From NCBI GenBank assembly GCA_037447655.1, contig JBBHKE010000167.1:18501-82500 (forward strand): a stretch of 64,000 nt of DNA, given 5' to 3'. The position numbers were made by a program, and so were the translations under genes. Within the stretch, counting starts at the first letter, position 1. Every line of letters starts with the position of its first letter. This DNA is from Zygnema cylindricum. Its lineage: Eukaryota > Streptophyta > Zygnematophyceae > Zygnematales > Zygnemataceae. This document shows, one piece after another, positions 24,401-35,559 of this stretch. A model generated the notes under the pieces. It made no database searches, was not told the DNA's origin, and worked only from the letters and a program-made list of their open reading frames with translations.

Positions 24401-27400
24401 TTTTTTTTTTTTTTTTTTTTAGTAGATTTTGTTTTAGAGTTTCAAGGTCGAAGTGAAAAAGATCTGCAAATACTGCATATTGCCAGTGTAGGTTTTCTCT
24501 TCAGGCTTTTTTGAAAGGCTTATTTTAAGGCTTTTTTTGAAGGCTCTTTTTTAAGGATTTTTTTTAGGGTTTTTCCATGTGACACATCGGTCAATTGGGC
24601 AATGGCAGGGTCAGGATGGCATTCCACCAAGAATGTTTAAAAACCTTATTGGTCAAGGACATCCCGAGTTTTCTACTTCTCGTCAACAGGTGAGAAACAT
24701 GTTGTAAAGAGAAGCTATCCGTGCTATCGTGAACCGAGAATATTTTCGACTTTTTGTACATTATGACAAAAAACGTCAAAAGGATAAGCCTGTCGATAGC
24801 CTCTTGATAGCCCCGTTGATTTAAATTATGGAGGGAGAAAAAAAAAAGAGTTGTTGTGACGCGTATTATTTGAGAAATATGTCATACATTAAAAGCTATT
24901 CGTGTTTTTTTGTTTTTTTTTTGACCGAGAATGTTTTTGACTTTTTGTCACAAAATATGTCAAAGATGATAGCCTGTTGATAGCCTGTTGATTTAATCTT
25001 TAGTGAGAGCAAAAAAGGAGGTTTGTTGAGATGTGTATTTTTTGGGAAACATGTAGTAAAGAAAAGCTGTTCATGGCATCGTGAAACTCAAATGTTTCCA
25101 CTGTTTTGTCTGGTACGGTATTGACAAATGATGACAAAATATGTCATAAGGATAGCCTGTTGATCTAAACTTATGGAGAGGACATGAAAAAGTTTTGTTG
25201 TGAATGTGTGTTTTGTATTTCTGTGATGTGTGTTTTGTATTTTTGTGATGTGTGTTTTGCAACTTTGTGATGTGTGTTTTGTAACTTTGTGATTTTGCGA
25301 CGTGTGTTTTATAATTTTGTGATGTATGTTTTGTGATTTTGTGATGTGTATTTATCAGGACGCGCTGGAATTTTACCAGTACCTCCTGGAGCAAGTGGAA
25401 CGTAGTCATACAAAGGATTCAGGTGCTGTCAAGGACCCATCTCTCTGTTTCCGTTTCCGTGTGGAGGAACGGATTCAGTGTGGGGCATCTGGAAGGGTCA
25501 AGTACATGGAACGAACCGACAACATGCTTTCCCTCCCCATTCCACTGGATGCTGCCGTTAATAAAGGTTATTACTTTTCCTTCTTGGTTTGGTTTGTTTT
25601 ATACTCTTTTAGCCATAATTTAAATCTGCAATAACAATCGGAAACGTTATATGCGGTACTCCATGCATTATACGCGTATTTTTTGCTTTTCCGGGTATAG
25701 TGCGGGTATAGAATGGGGTTACCGCGTATAACGTTTCCAATTGCTTTTGCAAAATAGAGCTATTCTTCTTGACTTGCTTTTGCTTGGATTCACTTCAAAT
25801 TTGCAACTCATTGGATGGAAAATTTGGACTCTATTAAAGGGAATAAGCAAGAGGTGGTAGTGACAAGGTGGTCTCGTGGGTGGTCTTACAGAGGAGATGG
25901 CTTCCTTCGATGAAAAACGTAACAAGGTTGGGGAAGTGTAAGTCCCATAATCCTTTTTTTTATGAAAGAGCAGCTGTTACATCGTTGTCTTTTTCACTTT
26001 TTGGGAATAGATTGCCACTGCAGTTGAAGCCAAAGTAAAATTTGCATTGTGGTACGAAAGTCTCATAGTTTTAATGTCCAAAAAGGTATGGAAATGTTAT
26101 TCTACTCTCGTATTATTCGTGGAAAACCTGTGCAATAAGGGTATATAAGACGGGCCCTCCAGATATAGCTTTTCCATGCATTTTTCCCCTTTTGAACTAT
26201 GGTATGGTTTGTTTCTTAGACACCTGTCAGTATTTTGACTGGTCAATGTTTTGTGTTATAGAGGCGACGCAGAAACAGTTCGACCGCGTGTTCCTCTTCA
26301 AGCATGTCTTAATGCCTTCAGTAGTCCAGAAGAGATAACCGGCTTTTATAGTTCTGCGATTCATGGGAGAACTACAGCTCTCAAGTATGCCTACTTTACT
26401 TCCCTTCCTTCATGGCATACAGTGATTTTGGCAGAGTTAGTAACTTTGAATTGTTGAAATGTTTAAAGGATTTCGCTTTTAACTATTATTGAGAAGAGAT
26501 AATCCGTTGTCATAGTTCTGCAATTCAAGGGAAACCAACAGCTCTCAATTGGGCACACTCTACTTCCCTTGACTGCATACCGTGGTTCTGGCAAGAGACA
26601 GAAAATTGGAAGGTTTAATGTCCTTGCTTTCAACTTTTAGTGAGAAAGTTTATTGAGACAGTTTGTTTCAACTATTATTGAGGCAAACGTCTAACAAACT
26701 ATTTTGTTCATTCCTGAGTCGATTCTTTTTGAGAGGAATTGCTGGCATTGCGGTAACTGCAAGCTCAAAGTTCCTCATCTGAATTATTTGAGCAGTTTGC
26801 AGCAAGGATTTAAGAAACCTCTAGTATTTTTGGAGCAACTTATGAACACATTATTTTTGAACTACTATCATTAAAGGTTTTTTTTAGGCAAGATTTAATA
26901 TCATTTGTTACTATAAAAATATGATTTAAATTGGGCATTATCTCTGTTTTTTTCTCTTTTACATTATGTACAGTGAAATGTCAGGCTTCTCTTTGGCTCT
27001 GAATAAAGGGTTTTTTAGGGTTTGAGTGTGCAGGACGGTTCGACTTTCCACATTTCCTGATTATTTGGTATTACACATGCGAAAATTTGTATTGGTGGAC
27101 GGTTGGGTTCCTAAGAAATTGGGTAAAGTTTTTTTTTCACTTTCATCGTTGTCTATTTAGTGTTAGTCTTGCCATATTAAATCACTAGACTGAACAGACA
27201 ACTGGTATTCTCAAAGGGAGAGTCTTTGTATAAAGTCACGAGGAGTGTTGTGAGCAGTATTTCTTGAAATGAATGTTTTTTTGTTATTTTTTTGAAGAGT
27301 TTGTTTTATGGCAGTCCATTAAGATCCTGTGGTATTATGGTATTATTGGCATATGGTATTTGGTTATTGATAAAAAAAAAAAAACGGTTGATGGTAAACT

Positions 27401-28799
27401 ATCTGAGTCCATGGAAATAAAATAAAATAAAAAAAACAAAAACAAAAAAGTAATTGTTTATAAAAGATGTGTGTTCATAAAAGGTTTTTGTTATGGGCTC
27501 ATATGCAGATGTATTTTTGGATGTCCCGGATGAATTGGATTTGACTTCATTGCGCAGTTCTGGGCGGCAACCTACGGAAGAACTCTTGGAGGAAGGTGAG
27601 GGATTTTGTAACATTTTTTTTTTCAGGACACTCATACAGCATACAATATCCACCCTGTTCAACTCGAATCTGTTCAACGATTCCTTTTTTCCTATTCTTG
27701 TTTTGTTCTTATTCTATTCTTTTCAACTACTTCTATTCTTTGTAGTTTGAGAATTGAGCTTCTACTGTTCTGACTTTTTCAGGATTTAAACTCTTATCAA
27801 TGCATTTTTTGTGAAAATTGTGAACTATCTGTATGCATGAATAGTTTCTTTATCTTAATTACATCTTCGGCCTCATGTGATTCCTTGTGTAATTCCTTCC
27901 TTTCGATTTTCAAAAATATTAGGCGTGTACTTTCCTAGGTTTTTAACGTTTTACGACAACGATATTGAACTTGTTTAATTTGGTCGTCCTCTAATTATTT
28001 TCAGTTAACTATTTTCAGTCCATTAGTGATCGATGTTGTGTTTGGAACTAGTAGGGTCTTTCTTATGGTGAAAGACACCCTTTAAGTACATGTACTGTAA
28101 GGGTTGTACCGCTTCTTTCTGGCTCTTTGGAGAGATATCCACAGTCAGGAAAGTATTGGTAAATACAATGCTAACTCTTCTCACATTCAAAAACGAGGTG
28201 TTTTTCTCTTATTATAAGACGGCAAATTCCGACTCTATCTGGATGTACACCTTGAATCGTTATTATCGTCAATAACACTAATTCGGTTGTTTTTGCCCTC
28301 CGACCACAAGGTAGTGTTAGTATATTAATTGTCTTTTTCTTAACGCAAATACTTTAAACTTTTTAAAAACAGCCACGTCAGTTGCAACTGGAATAAAATT
28401 GATAACGCTGTATAAACCTTGTGCTACTTTTTCTTTTCTACTCTAATAAGGATTCACGGTATGGTCCAGCAGATAGTGGAGGAGAAGGGCAAACTGCGCC
28501 GCAAAATGCACCAATTCCAGAGGAGGCCATAGTTTCTCAACTTATGGATATGGGTTTTCCACGAAATCGTTGTGAACTTGCGGCGTTACGAACTTCAAAT
28601 GTCGGATCAGAAGAGGCCATGAACTGGTTACTTGCACATATGGAAGACGCTGGTGGGTTATTTTTCATTTTGTTGACATTGATGAATGTAGGTATGTATT
28701 TAGGTAGGTAGGCAGGTGTGTATGTATGTAAGTAGTATTTTATGCATTGTGTATTGTAAATAATATATGTAGGTGTGTGTGTGTGTGTGTGTGTGTGTC

Positions 28800-28856
<57 letters not shown>

Positions 28857-30819
28857 TACATGCACACCTACATACCTACCTGCAAACCTATATATCTCCA
28901 TACTCACATACATAAATATGTAAAATTGTATATCTATGTGTGTATATATATATATACACACTTACGGCTAACTGTTTTTTTTTTGTCATTCTTTGTTTTG
29001 TAAATTCAGGTATCAACGCATGTTGATTCATAATCTTGTAAGTTGTGTCATTAGATAGACTCGGCGGACTTATTTGACAGTATCGCGTCACTTTGAAGCA
29101 GGTAAATCTGAGGCTTTTTCGAAGAAACGTGCTAAATTCCTAGTGCTGACAAGGACTATTTATTTTTTCTTCTTTTATTTTTTGACTGTTTGAGATTTGC
29201 AGACATCGATGATCCTCAGCCAATGCCAGATCAGCCGGTAAATGATGACCAAGTTTCGACTTTACAAGCTTTTGGGTTTTCAGAAACTGCGGCACGTAAT
29301 GCTTTGCGAGCCACGGTACAGACTGCCTATTCTTGTCTATCAGCTGTCATTTCCCGTCTGAAAGAAGAAGCTTTTTATTGTCCGATTAAAAACCAGATGA
29401 TATGTATGCATAACATCTTTAACGTAGTGACCGAAGTATAATACAAGGCTGTGATAGGAGGTAGTTCCTTGGTTAATGTGTAGTAAACATTTTGTGCTTC
29501 TCGAGCTCTAAAGAGAGATCATAAGTATCATATACCATTTTTAAAAAACTAGAGATATGTATTGCATAACATCGCTAATGTAGTGATCAACGTAAAATAC
29601 AAGGTCGTAAGAGCCGTTTCCAGGTTAATAAATTGGATTTTTTGCCTATAATACTTATACTGTACAATTTCCGGATCTCTATACTTTTACATAGCAAAGC
29701 TGAATAGCTGATATATGTAGGAGAGAAGATCCATCAATAAAGAAGCAAAACCTCTGATATTGAAACTGGAGGATGTAAAATCTCTCAAACTCGAAACCAA
29801 TGGAAAAGTAAAATCTCACACATTTGAAGGGGGGGTGTGCAGGGAGGAGATGTGGAAAGGGCGGCCGAGTGGATATTCAGCAATCCGGATGAGGCGGAGG
29901 TCATTCCTATGGAGGCTGTCAATCAAACTCCACCGTCGACAACAACGGAAAATGTTCCTGACGGTGGTGGGAGTGAGTCGAAACTTCCTTCTTATTAGCC
30001 CTTTTTTGTTTTTCTGGCAACTATTTGGGAGTGAGTTGAACTCTCGTTTTTTTGTTCGCTCTAATTTGGTATCGTGACGGTTGTGGGAGTGAGTTTAAAC
30101 TGTTATTTGCTGTAGTTAGCTATTATTTGTTTAAAAAAATCAAATAATAGCTAATTTTGACTGTAGTTACCGGTCAATGTGATTGTTTGTTACATCAATA
30201 AGCCCTCTGGTAGCCTCCTTAAAGAATAACTTAATTGGGGAAGAACGTGTATGACAGTTTATGATGTACTTTTTTTGCAGTTTTTTTTTTTTTGGGCGAC
30301 TGTTCTTTAATAGAGTAGTTACACGAATGAGGTTTAACTCTCGTTTTGAGGATGAATCCTTCAATTCATATAGTTTCTAAGTAATTTTACGTATAAAACT
30401 GTAATCATGAGTAAACTAGAATAAACATAATTGTACGGAACAAACTGTTCTATTTACCCTCGTCATGAGAAGTAATAACTTGAAAAAGACTATTTTTTTA
30501 GGTTAAATAACTCTCGTGTGATTACCTAATAGTTGACGCTTTGTGGAGTTCTAATCTGACACAAACCCTAATGCTCGTTTTCTCGGGAATTTGGGGTTTG
30601 GGGAATTGGGGTTTTTGGGAATCGGGTTTTCCAGAATATCAACTAAAGGCATTTGTAAGTCATATAGGAGCCAATACACAGTGTGGGCATTACGTTTGTC
30701 ACATAAAGAAGGATGGACGGTGGGTCTTGTTCAATGACTCCAAAGTGGCCGCCTCGGGGGATTTACCGAAGGACATGGGATACCTTTATTTTTATCAACG
30801 TACGGATTCACAATTGTAG
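18420..30819 (+). CDS. UBP14: Ubiquitin C-terminal hydrolase, UBP14/USP5 (isopeptidase T) type, N-terminus not found
   Basis: This family disassembles free polyubiquitin chains in cytosol and nucleus. Exons followed: 18420-18514, 19486-19619, 19938-19994, 21550-21627, 22729-22783, 24609-24689, 25359-25566, 25892-25937, 26262-26384, 27034-27122, 27509-27595, 28451-28652, 29203-29315, 29843-29972, 30635-30819. Key sites: catalytic Cys in LGNSCYL (codon 19,939-19,941, formed across a splice), [35 protein letters not shown] with [11 protein letters not shown]1 ([15 protein letters not shown]), UBA2 ([20 protein letters not shown]), catalytic His in CGHYVCHI (codon 30,688-30,690) and [10 protein letters not shown]. 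All joins agree in phase except 27,595 to 28,451, where a small linking exon may be missed. The first exon seen begins VYSYPEDD, which in full-length members follows the zinc-finger (ZnF-UBP) half, so about 240 residues are absent. Confidence 0.92.
20111..20310. mobile_element. MITE family B copy in a UBP14 intron
   Basis: Begins AGTACACCGCCCATCACTAT and ends 'tattagcggttggcagtgc'. The interior 'catgttttgccacgtggctcatta' recurs in relic form near 45,779. Confidence 0.55.
20998..21248. mobile_element. MITE family B copy in a UBP14 intron
   Basis: Begins AGTACACCGCTATCGCTATT and ends with the inverse-like AACTCTAATAGCGATTC followed by AGGGTGT. It directly abuts a ~40-bp tandem repeat at 21,265-21,535. 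Confidence 0.65.
21265..21535. repeat. Minisatellite, ~40-bp unit, in a UBP14 intron
   Basis: About seven imperfect units built on 'ctcttaacactattgggataagtt' run almost to the acceptor of the exon at 21,550. The unit's 'ctcttaacactaatg' resembles MITE terminal sequence, and the array starts where a family B MITE ends. Confidence 0.8.
21860..22362. mobile_element. MITE family A copy with its centre expanded into a minisatellite
   Basis: The left arm (21,863-21,935, 'cacactcgctggaaatcaatctgacgattgcgat') and right arm (22,268-22,362, 'gtctccaaatggaaatccgacac' to 'acatcaacgctaatgatgg') match family A. The centre, normally one 'ggtaagattcttaccttccaat', is instead about 17 tandem 19-20-bp units (about 21,930-22,270) with minor variants. 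It lies in the intron between exons 21,550-21,627 and 22,729-22,783. Confidence 0.85.
22795..22925. repeat. Pyrimidine/CCAT-rich low-complexity tract
   Basis: (CT)/(CCCT) and (CCAT)n repeats immediately after the UBP14 exon ending at 22,783, including a C13-14 run near 22,841-22,854. Confidence 0.85.
23240..24562. repeat. Identical 142-bp direct repeats flanking a 1.04-kb insert
   Basis: 23,240-23,381 and 24,421-24,562 are identical as far as I can align them by eye (starting AGTAGATTTTGTTTTAGAGT, ending CTCTTTTTTAAGGATTTTT), each preceded by a T run of at least 18. Between them lie a 430-bp polypurine tract (23,382-23,820) and an exon-like segment. Options: a TRIM-like element with short LTRs, a recent tandem duplication with later insertion, or an assembly duplicate. 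Confidence 0.85.
23908..24321 (+). other. Foreign exon-like segment inside the repeat-flanked insert
   Basis: A polypyrimidine tract and TTTTAG acceptor precede an open frame (23,908-24,247) that begins [20 protein letters not shown], continues through a Lys/Glu-rich linker and a hydrophobic span ([19 protein letters not shown]), and ends at a CAG/GTACC donor. A 56-bp intron (24,248-24,303) and TTGCAG acceptor would add LGLLT and a stop at 24,319-24,321. It is not part of the UBP14 family alignment: the flanking exons join directly (SIPAEA to [10 protein letters not shown]). I do not recognise the protein. Confidence 0.45.
28773..28954. repeat. (TG)n(TA)n compound microsatellite in a UBP14 intron
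   Basis: About 45 bp of TG repeats followed by about 34 bp of TA repeats, with a smaller TA cluster near 28,940. It separates the exon bearing UBA1 from the exon bearing UBA2. Confidence 0.9.
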
Positions 30820-30964
30820 TCAACAAGCTTTACGATTGTAGTTCTCAATATTGGTTCACAATAGTGGTTGGTAATAGTAGTTCAGTCGCAACTGGAAGAG
30901 GGTTGAGTGGTTGTGCGTTTAACAATTGTAATTTTGCCTCTACATGTCACTTCTGAGACGGTTG

Positions 30965-31092
30965 AGAATTTTGCAGTATCTCTTTTTGCAGTATTCCTTT
31001 TTGCAGTATTTCTTTTTGCAGTATTTCCATTTGCAGTATTCCTTTTTGCAGTAGTTCTTTTTGCAGTATTCCTTTTTGCGGTATTTCTTTTG
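30965..31092 (+). repeat. 15-bp tandem repeat downstream of UBP14
   Basis: Eight to nine units of TTTTTGCAGTATTTC with substitutions start about 150 bp after the UBP14 stop codon. Each unit contains a polypyrimidine-CAG resembling a splice acceptor. The plus-strand frame through it would read FAVFL repeats; nothing suggests it is translated. Confidence 0.85.
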
Positions 31093-32865
31093 CCCATAAT
31101 GATTGTGATTCTTGTTAAAGATTTTTTGTTGTTGGTAGAGACATGTGGTTTGGTTGTGGCTGGGAAAGCGGTTTGTAGGGTGAGGTCCGGCAGTGGAATG
31201 GAAGTGAGTTATTGCTTTCATAGTGGACTCATGTATTTTATTTTATTTTGTTTGTATCCTTTGTACTTCTTTTATTTTTTGTACCTTTTGTGCCTGTCTC
31301 AGTTTTGAGCAGTCTTTGGAACATTGGCCAAACAGATGAAATAACCCGATGAAGAGATTAAACTCAAAAGGCGAGATTAACAGGGATTTGAAACAAGTAG
31401 GTGGTAATTGTTAGTTTGTAATTTTAAGGTAAATTGGACAGTTCGACATAACCTGGTTCTTCCTTGGCAGTGTCACGGCGTCCAACATGTCGAGCTGCTT
31501 AACCTACAACTGTAATTGAGCCATAGTTCGAAAAACGTCTTCAAAGGAATCAACATCCACCATCTCACAAAACAACATCAACACAACGACAGGAGATAAT
31601 ATGTGAAATTATTTTTTGGCACAATATCAAGCCTAAGCAAAAGTTACAATAATAACGATAATAGCGATATTGTCGTGAACAATTGCGTGACTTAATCACC
31701 TCATGTGAGCCATGGGAACAATGATGCAAACTAATGCCATCCAACTCAAGAACTCATTCCCACAAGCAAACTAAAGAGTCGGGTAAAGGAGGGAGGGAGG
31801 GATTCCAGGCCTGAACCCAAGGGCAATAGTAGATGGAGGAGTGAAATGAAGAGTGGGAAGAGTAAATGTCTGATCCACGACTTAAACAAGAACCGCAAGA
31901 GAAATACCGAAAATCAGAAGAGTTTAGAGGGGAGAGTCCGGAAGCTCAGATCAAATGGTAACAACAACCTCTCATGAAACAAATATTTGAATCGCGTCAC
32001 TTGCTCCTAATTTAGGGTGAAGAACTCCGGCGTATCTACTGAAAGAATGAGAGGAATAGGATAGGACACACTTCTTGGAGGAATGGGATGAAAAGTGACC
32101 CATGGAAAGGGAAGACATCGATTGTAACAGAAAAGACAACGGGAGCAAATATAGAAGAATCCTAACCTAGAAACAAGAGACGAGAACCAAAGCAAATAAG
32201 GTACCATCTCGTAAAACATGCAGTAAGTACCACTCATACCGTGGATGTCAAACCGACACCCCCCGACCCTCTCTCTCGCTCCCCCCAAAGATCGAACAGT
32301 CTGCATGAGTATGAGCTATAGCAGCATATTTGCGACAAACGGTCCTTATATCCCACAAATTGTGAAACATTTCCATTTAAGTGACTATTGAAGGAGGACA
32401 AAATTGGTTTTAAAGGCACCCATAGGGCAAGAAGTGCTTGTAGGAAAGACAATGTAGGTAAAAAGGACAACGAATGTAGGAAATTCAATACAGTTAGGAA
32501 GGACAATGAAGGTAGAAAGGACAGTACAGGTATAAAGGACAATACAGGTGGGAAATACAATTTAGGTAGGAAAAACAATACAGGTAGAAAGGACAATACA
32601 GGTCAGGGGGACATTGGGTGAAATGACGCGTCCAAACAACAAAACCCAGCTAAGGGCCAAGAATTTAAGGGAGGTGGCCTTGTGCGAGGGACAAATTAAA
32701 TCGGAAAGTGGAATCAGAAAAGAGCTTGAGATTACTGACCACCCTAACACATAGAAAGTCTCGGATAGAGTGGGAGTCTGGGAATTGTGGAGTGAGAGAG
32801 GGAGGGAGACTTAGAGGTGACCAAGCAACACTTTTGGATTATTGAACTAAAAGTTGAAGTTCCAC
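31093..32865. other. Gene-free region with short repeats
   Basis: No coding frame is convincing. At 32,440-32,610 there is an 18-bp-type tandem repeat (variants of 'aggtaggaaggacaatac'). Confidence 0.5.
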
Positions 32866-33086
32866 TACACCGTGAATCGTAATTAGCGTTAATAATTTTG
32901 TCGCCACTGAAAACATCTTTTCTCCGTACACATTTATCCAATTTTCAATTTAAGACAACCATTCGTAAGCTGAGAATATCACCTTTCAATCGCAACCGTC
33001 AGATCCACAATCCGACATGTATGTTCTGAGAAAAGATGTTTTAAGAGGCAAAAAAAACATTAACGCTAATTACGATTCACGGTGTA
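32866..33086. mobile_element. MITE family A, complete copy
   Basis: A foldback element bounded by TACACCGTGAATCGTAATTA and its inverse ending ACGATTCACGGTGTA. The interior arms 'ttttctccgtacaca' and their inverse, around 'tttcaatcgcaaccgtcag', allow a hairpin over most of the 221 bp. No coding capacity. Confidence 0.85.
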
Positions 33087-33199
33087 GTTGGTTTCTAGAA
33101 AGTTTGTAGGTCAGAACAACTTGCTCCATAAGGTCAATGATGTGTGGATCATCATCTATAAAAAGGAAGAGATAAGGAAAGCGAAAGCATAGCTCTTAA

Positions 33200-33371
33200 G
33201 GGGTAATAATGATCAAGGGCGAGAGAGAGAGAGGGAGAGGGAGAGGGGGAAGGGTGGCAGAGGGAGGGAGGGTGGGATGGAGAGAGGGAGAGAGAGGGAG
33301 AAAGAGAGGGAGAGGAAGGCAAAGAGGGAGAGAGACAGAGAGAGAGCGAGAGGGAGAAAGAGAGGGGGAGA

Positions 33372-33431
<60 letters not shown>

Positions 33432-33765
33432 CCAAAAAGTAATCATGAATTGTGGGCTCAAGTTGTGGGTAGATGTCACAAGCCACCAAACAACACCGAT
33501 GAGGCGGATCCCTCGCATTCGGTTTGGTGACAGTCACCAAACTAGACGCTCTGCGCAGTTCACACACATATTAGGAATAAAAATGTTTATGGACTAATAT
33601 GGCCACTGACAAAAAAAAAATCAAATCTACAACTACAATAACTTATTTAAGGCACTGCCAACCGACTCGTTGAGCAAAACCTAACCCTAAAAAACCCTAA
33701 AAAAATCAAATCTACAACTACAATAACTTATTTAAGGCACTGCCAACCGACTCGTTGAGCAAGAA
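33200..33765. repeat. (GA)n tract and a ~68-bp tandem duplication
   Basis: 33,217-33,429 is a GA-rich purine tract, with a pure (GA)n run at about 33,377-33,428. Separately 'atcaaatctacaactacaat' to 'ccgactcgttgagcaa' occurs twice (about 33,620-33,688 and 33,703-33,765), the copies separated by AACCCTAAAAAACCCTAAAA. Confidence 0.85.
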
Positions 33766-34404
33766 GCCTATTTGAAAATATGCAAGTCCGTGTTTGAAAA
33801 ACTTCTCAAATTTTTGACAAAATGAAAGTGTCATCCTCGGCCGACTTTTTATTCGGCTTTTTATTTTTAAGTGTAAAGGATCTTGCTTGCTAGTGGAAAA
33901 TGCACTCCTTCAAGAATTAGGGTTTATGCAGGTGGGGCTGCATGAGGTAACCAGAAAGCGATGGCAGTGGAATAAATCCTAAGTATTAGAAAAGACGGCG
34001 TATGAGAATTAGGTTACACTTTGCGAGGCAGACAGAAACATTTTAAAAAGTTATATAACTAGATTATCTGTGAGAGACAGAAGGAGAGGGAGAAGGAGAG
34101 GGAGAGAAAGGAAAGAAAGAGAAAAAGAGAAATAACAAGTTTGAACCCTAGAGACTAACGGAAGTATTATTTTATAGGTCTATTAGTTCACTTCTCCGGG
34201 CTGTGAAAGAGAGAAACAGTTAAAGATTTGAAATAGTTCAGTTTAAGATTTAAAATAGTCTTTTAGTTTTATAGGCTTGTGAGAGTGGGCTTAAGATTTA
34301 AAATAATGTTCCTTGTAGGTTTGTGAGAGAGAGTTTAATATGTACAATAGGTTGCCTTGTAAGCTTGGGATAAATAGTCTTAACATGTTAGGCTCAATTA
34401 CAAC
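33766..34404. other. Gene-free spacer
   Basis: AT-rich DNA with a short GA-rich patch at 34,078-34,130. I see no gene. Confidence 0.5.
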
Positions 34405-34604
34405 TACACCGTGAATCACTATTAGTGTTACTGTTTTTTTGCCACTTTAAACACCTTTTCTCCGTAAACACTTGTCGGATTGTGGATCTGACGGTTGCGA
34501 TTGAAAGGTAACATTCTCAGCTTCCGATTGGCGGTCTCAAACTGAAAATCGGACAAATGTGTACGGAGAAAAGTTGTTTGAAGTTTCTAAAAAAATATTA
34601 ACAG
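34405..34604. mobile_element. MITE family A, right terminus lost
   Basis: Starts TACACCGTGAATCACTATTA and follows the family through 'gtgtacggagaaaag'. The right end decays at 'aatattaacag', followed by a G9 run. Confidence 0.75.
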
Positions 34605-35041
34605 TTTGGGGGGGGGGGTAATTTCAAAAAAAAAAAAATAATAATAGTAATAATTGTATATGTCGCAAAAATATCGCGATATGTAGCTTTCCGATATATC
34701 GGCACGATATTTCTAGTAGCAGATCCTTAAGTTCGATATATATCGAATATTGGCAGTAGGTCCTCGATACTCAACACTACCCACCAGGTATTGCAGTTTG
34801 TACATGTCCGTAAAAGAACAATCAAAGCGCCCTTTAATTTAGGGTGCCACTTGGGTGCACCCTTAACTAGAGACCAGTACAGTAATTGACCGCTGCCGCC
34901 CATCGCCGCCCAATTCATAATAAAAACGTCGCATCGTTGCTGCCGAGCTGCCAATTGATGTTATTTACGGTGACTGATCTGCATGAAGATTCGCTACCGT
35001 ATTCGTGTTAGATGCTCGGAATTCTGTCACCGCTTGTCGAC

Positions 35042-35559
35042 TGCACCGCGAATCGTTATTAGCATAGTTCAAAAGTAGGTGAAAGTATGCTCATACAATA
35101 TGCCTATTGTATGCAAAAACATGTAATATGACCTTAAGACCCATATTGTATTCGGACCTATTCAGACCAACAATTAGACCAATTAAAACATTCGGACCAA
35201 AAAAATTTATTTACACCGTCAGATTCGGACGATTGGACGGTCGCTGACCAAAGTAGCCATCTAAGAAGATCACATGAAAAGCCCATAACACAACTTACGA
35301 TAAAGGCGCCGACCAAAGGCCTACCATAAAAACGCCTACTTTTGAACTATGGTTATTAGCGTCAAGGTGTTTTTTGCCACTTAAAACATCTTTAATCTGT
35401 ACACACTTGTTGGATATTCAATTTGATAACGCCAATCGGAAGCTGAGATTGTTACCTTTCAATCGCAACCGTCAAATCTACAATCCGAGAAGTGTGTACG
35501 GAGAAAAGATGTTTTAAGTGGCAAGAAAAACCTTGACGCTAATAACGATTCGCGGTGTG
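35042..35559. mobile_element. MITE family A split by an hAT-like insertion
   Basis: The terminus TGCACCGCGAATCGTTATTAG is cut after GTTATTAG by a 289-bp element, after which GTTATTAG is repeated and the MITE resumes ('cgtcaaggtgttttttgcc') to its end 'taacgattcgcggtgt'. Removing the insert and one 8-mer restores a normal family A copy. Confidence 0.9.
35063..35351. mobile_element. hAT-like element (289 bp), deletion derivative of the 1,663-2,302 element
   Basis: Terminal inverted repeats CATAGTTCAAAAGTAGG / CCTACTTTTGAACTATG, with perfect 8-bp duplication GTTATTAG at 35,055-35,062 and 35,352-35,359. The subterminal sequence matches the 640-bp copy on both sides, so the middle has been deleted. 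Confidence 0.92.

Noticed and set aside
30907-31308. Plus-strand frame with FAVFL repeats as a membrane protein
   Set aside because: It is a translation of a 15-bp DNA repeat with no conserved flanks.
32440-32610. CRISPR-like array
   Set aside because: The short tandem units have no constant repeat with variable spacers and the context is a plant nucleus; it is an ordinary minisatellite.
33196-33597. Arg/Glu or Leu/Ser repeat proteins
   Set aside because: They come from a (GA)n tract read in different frames.
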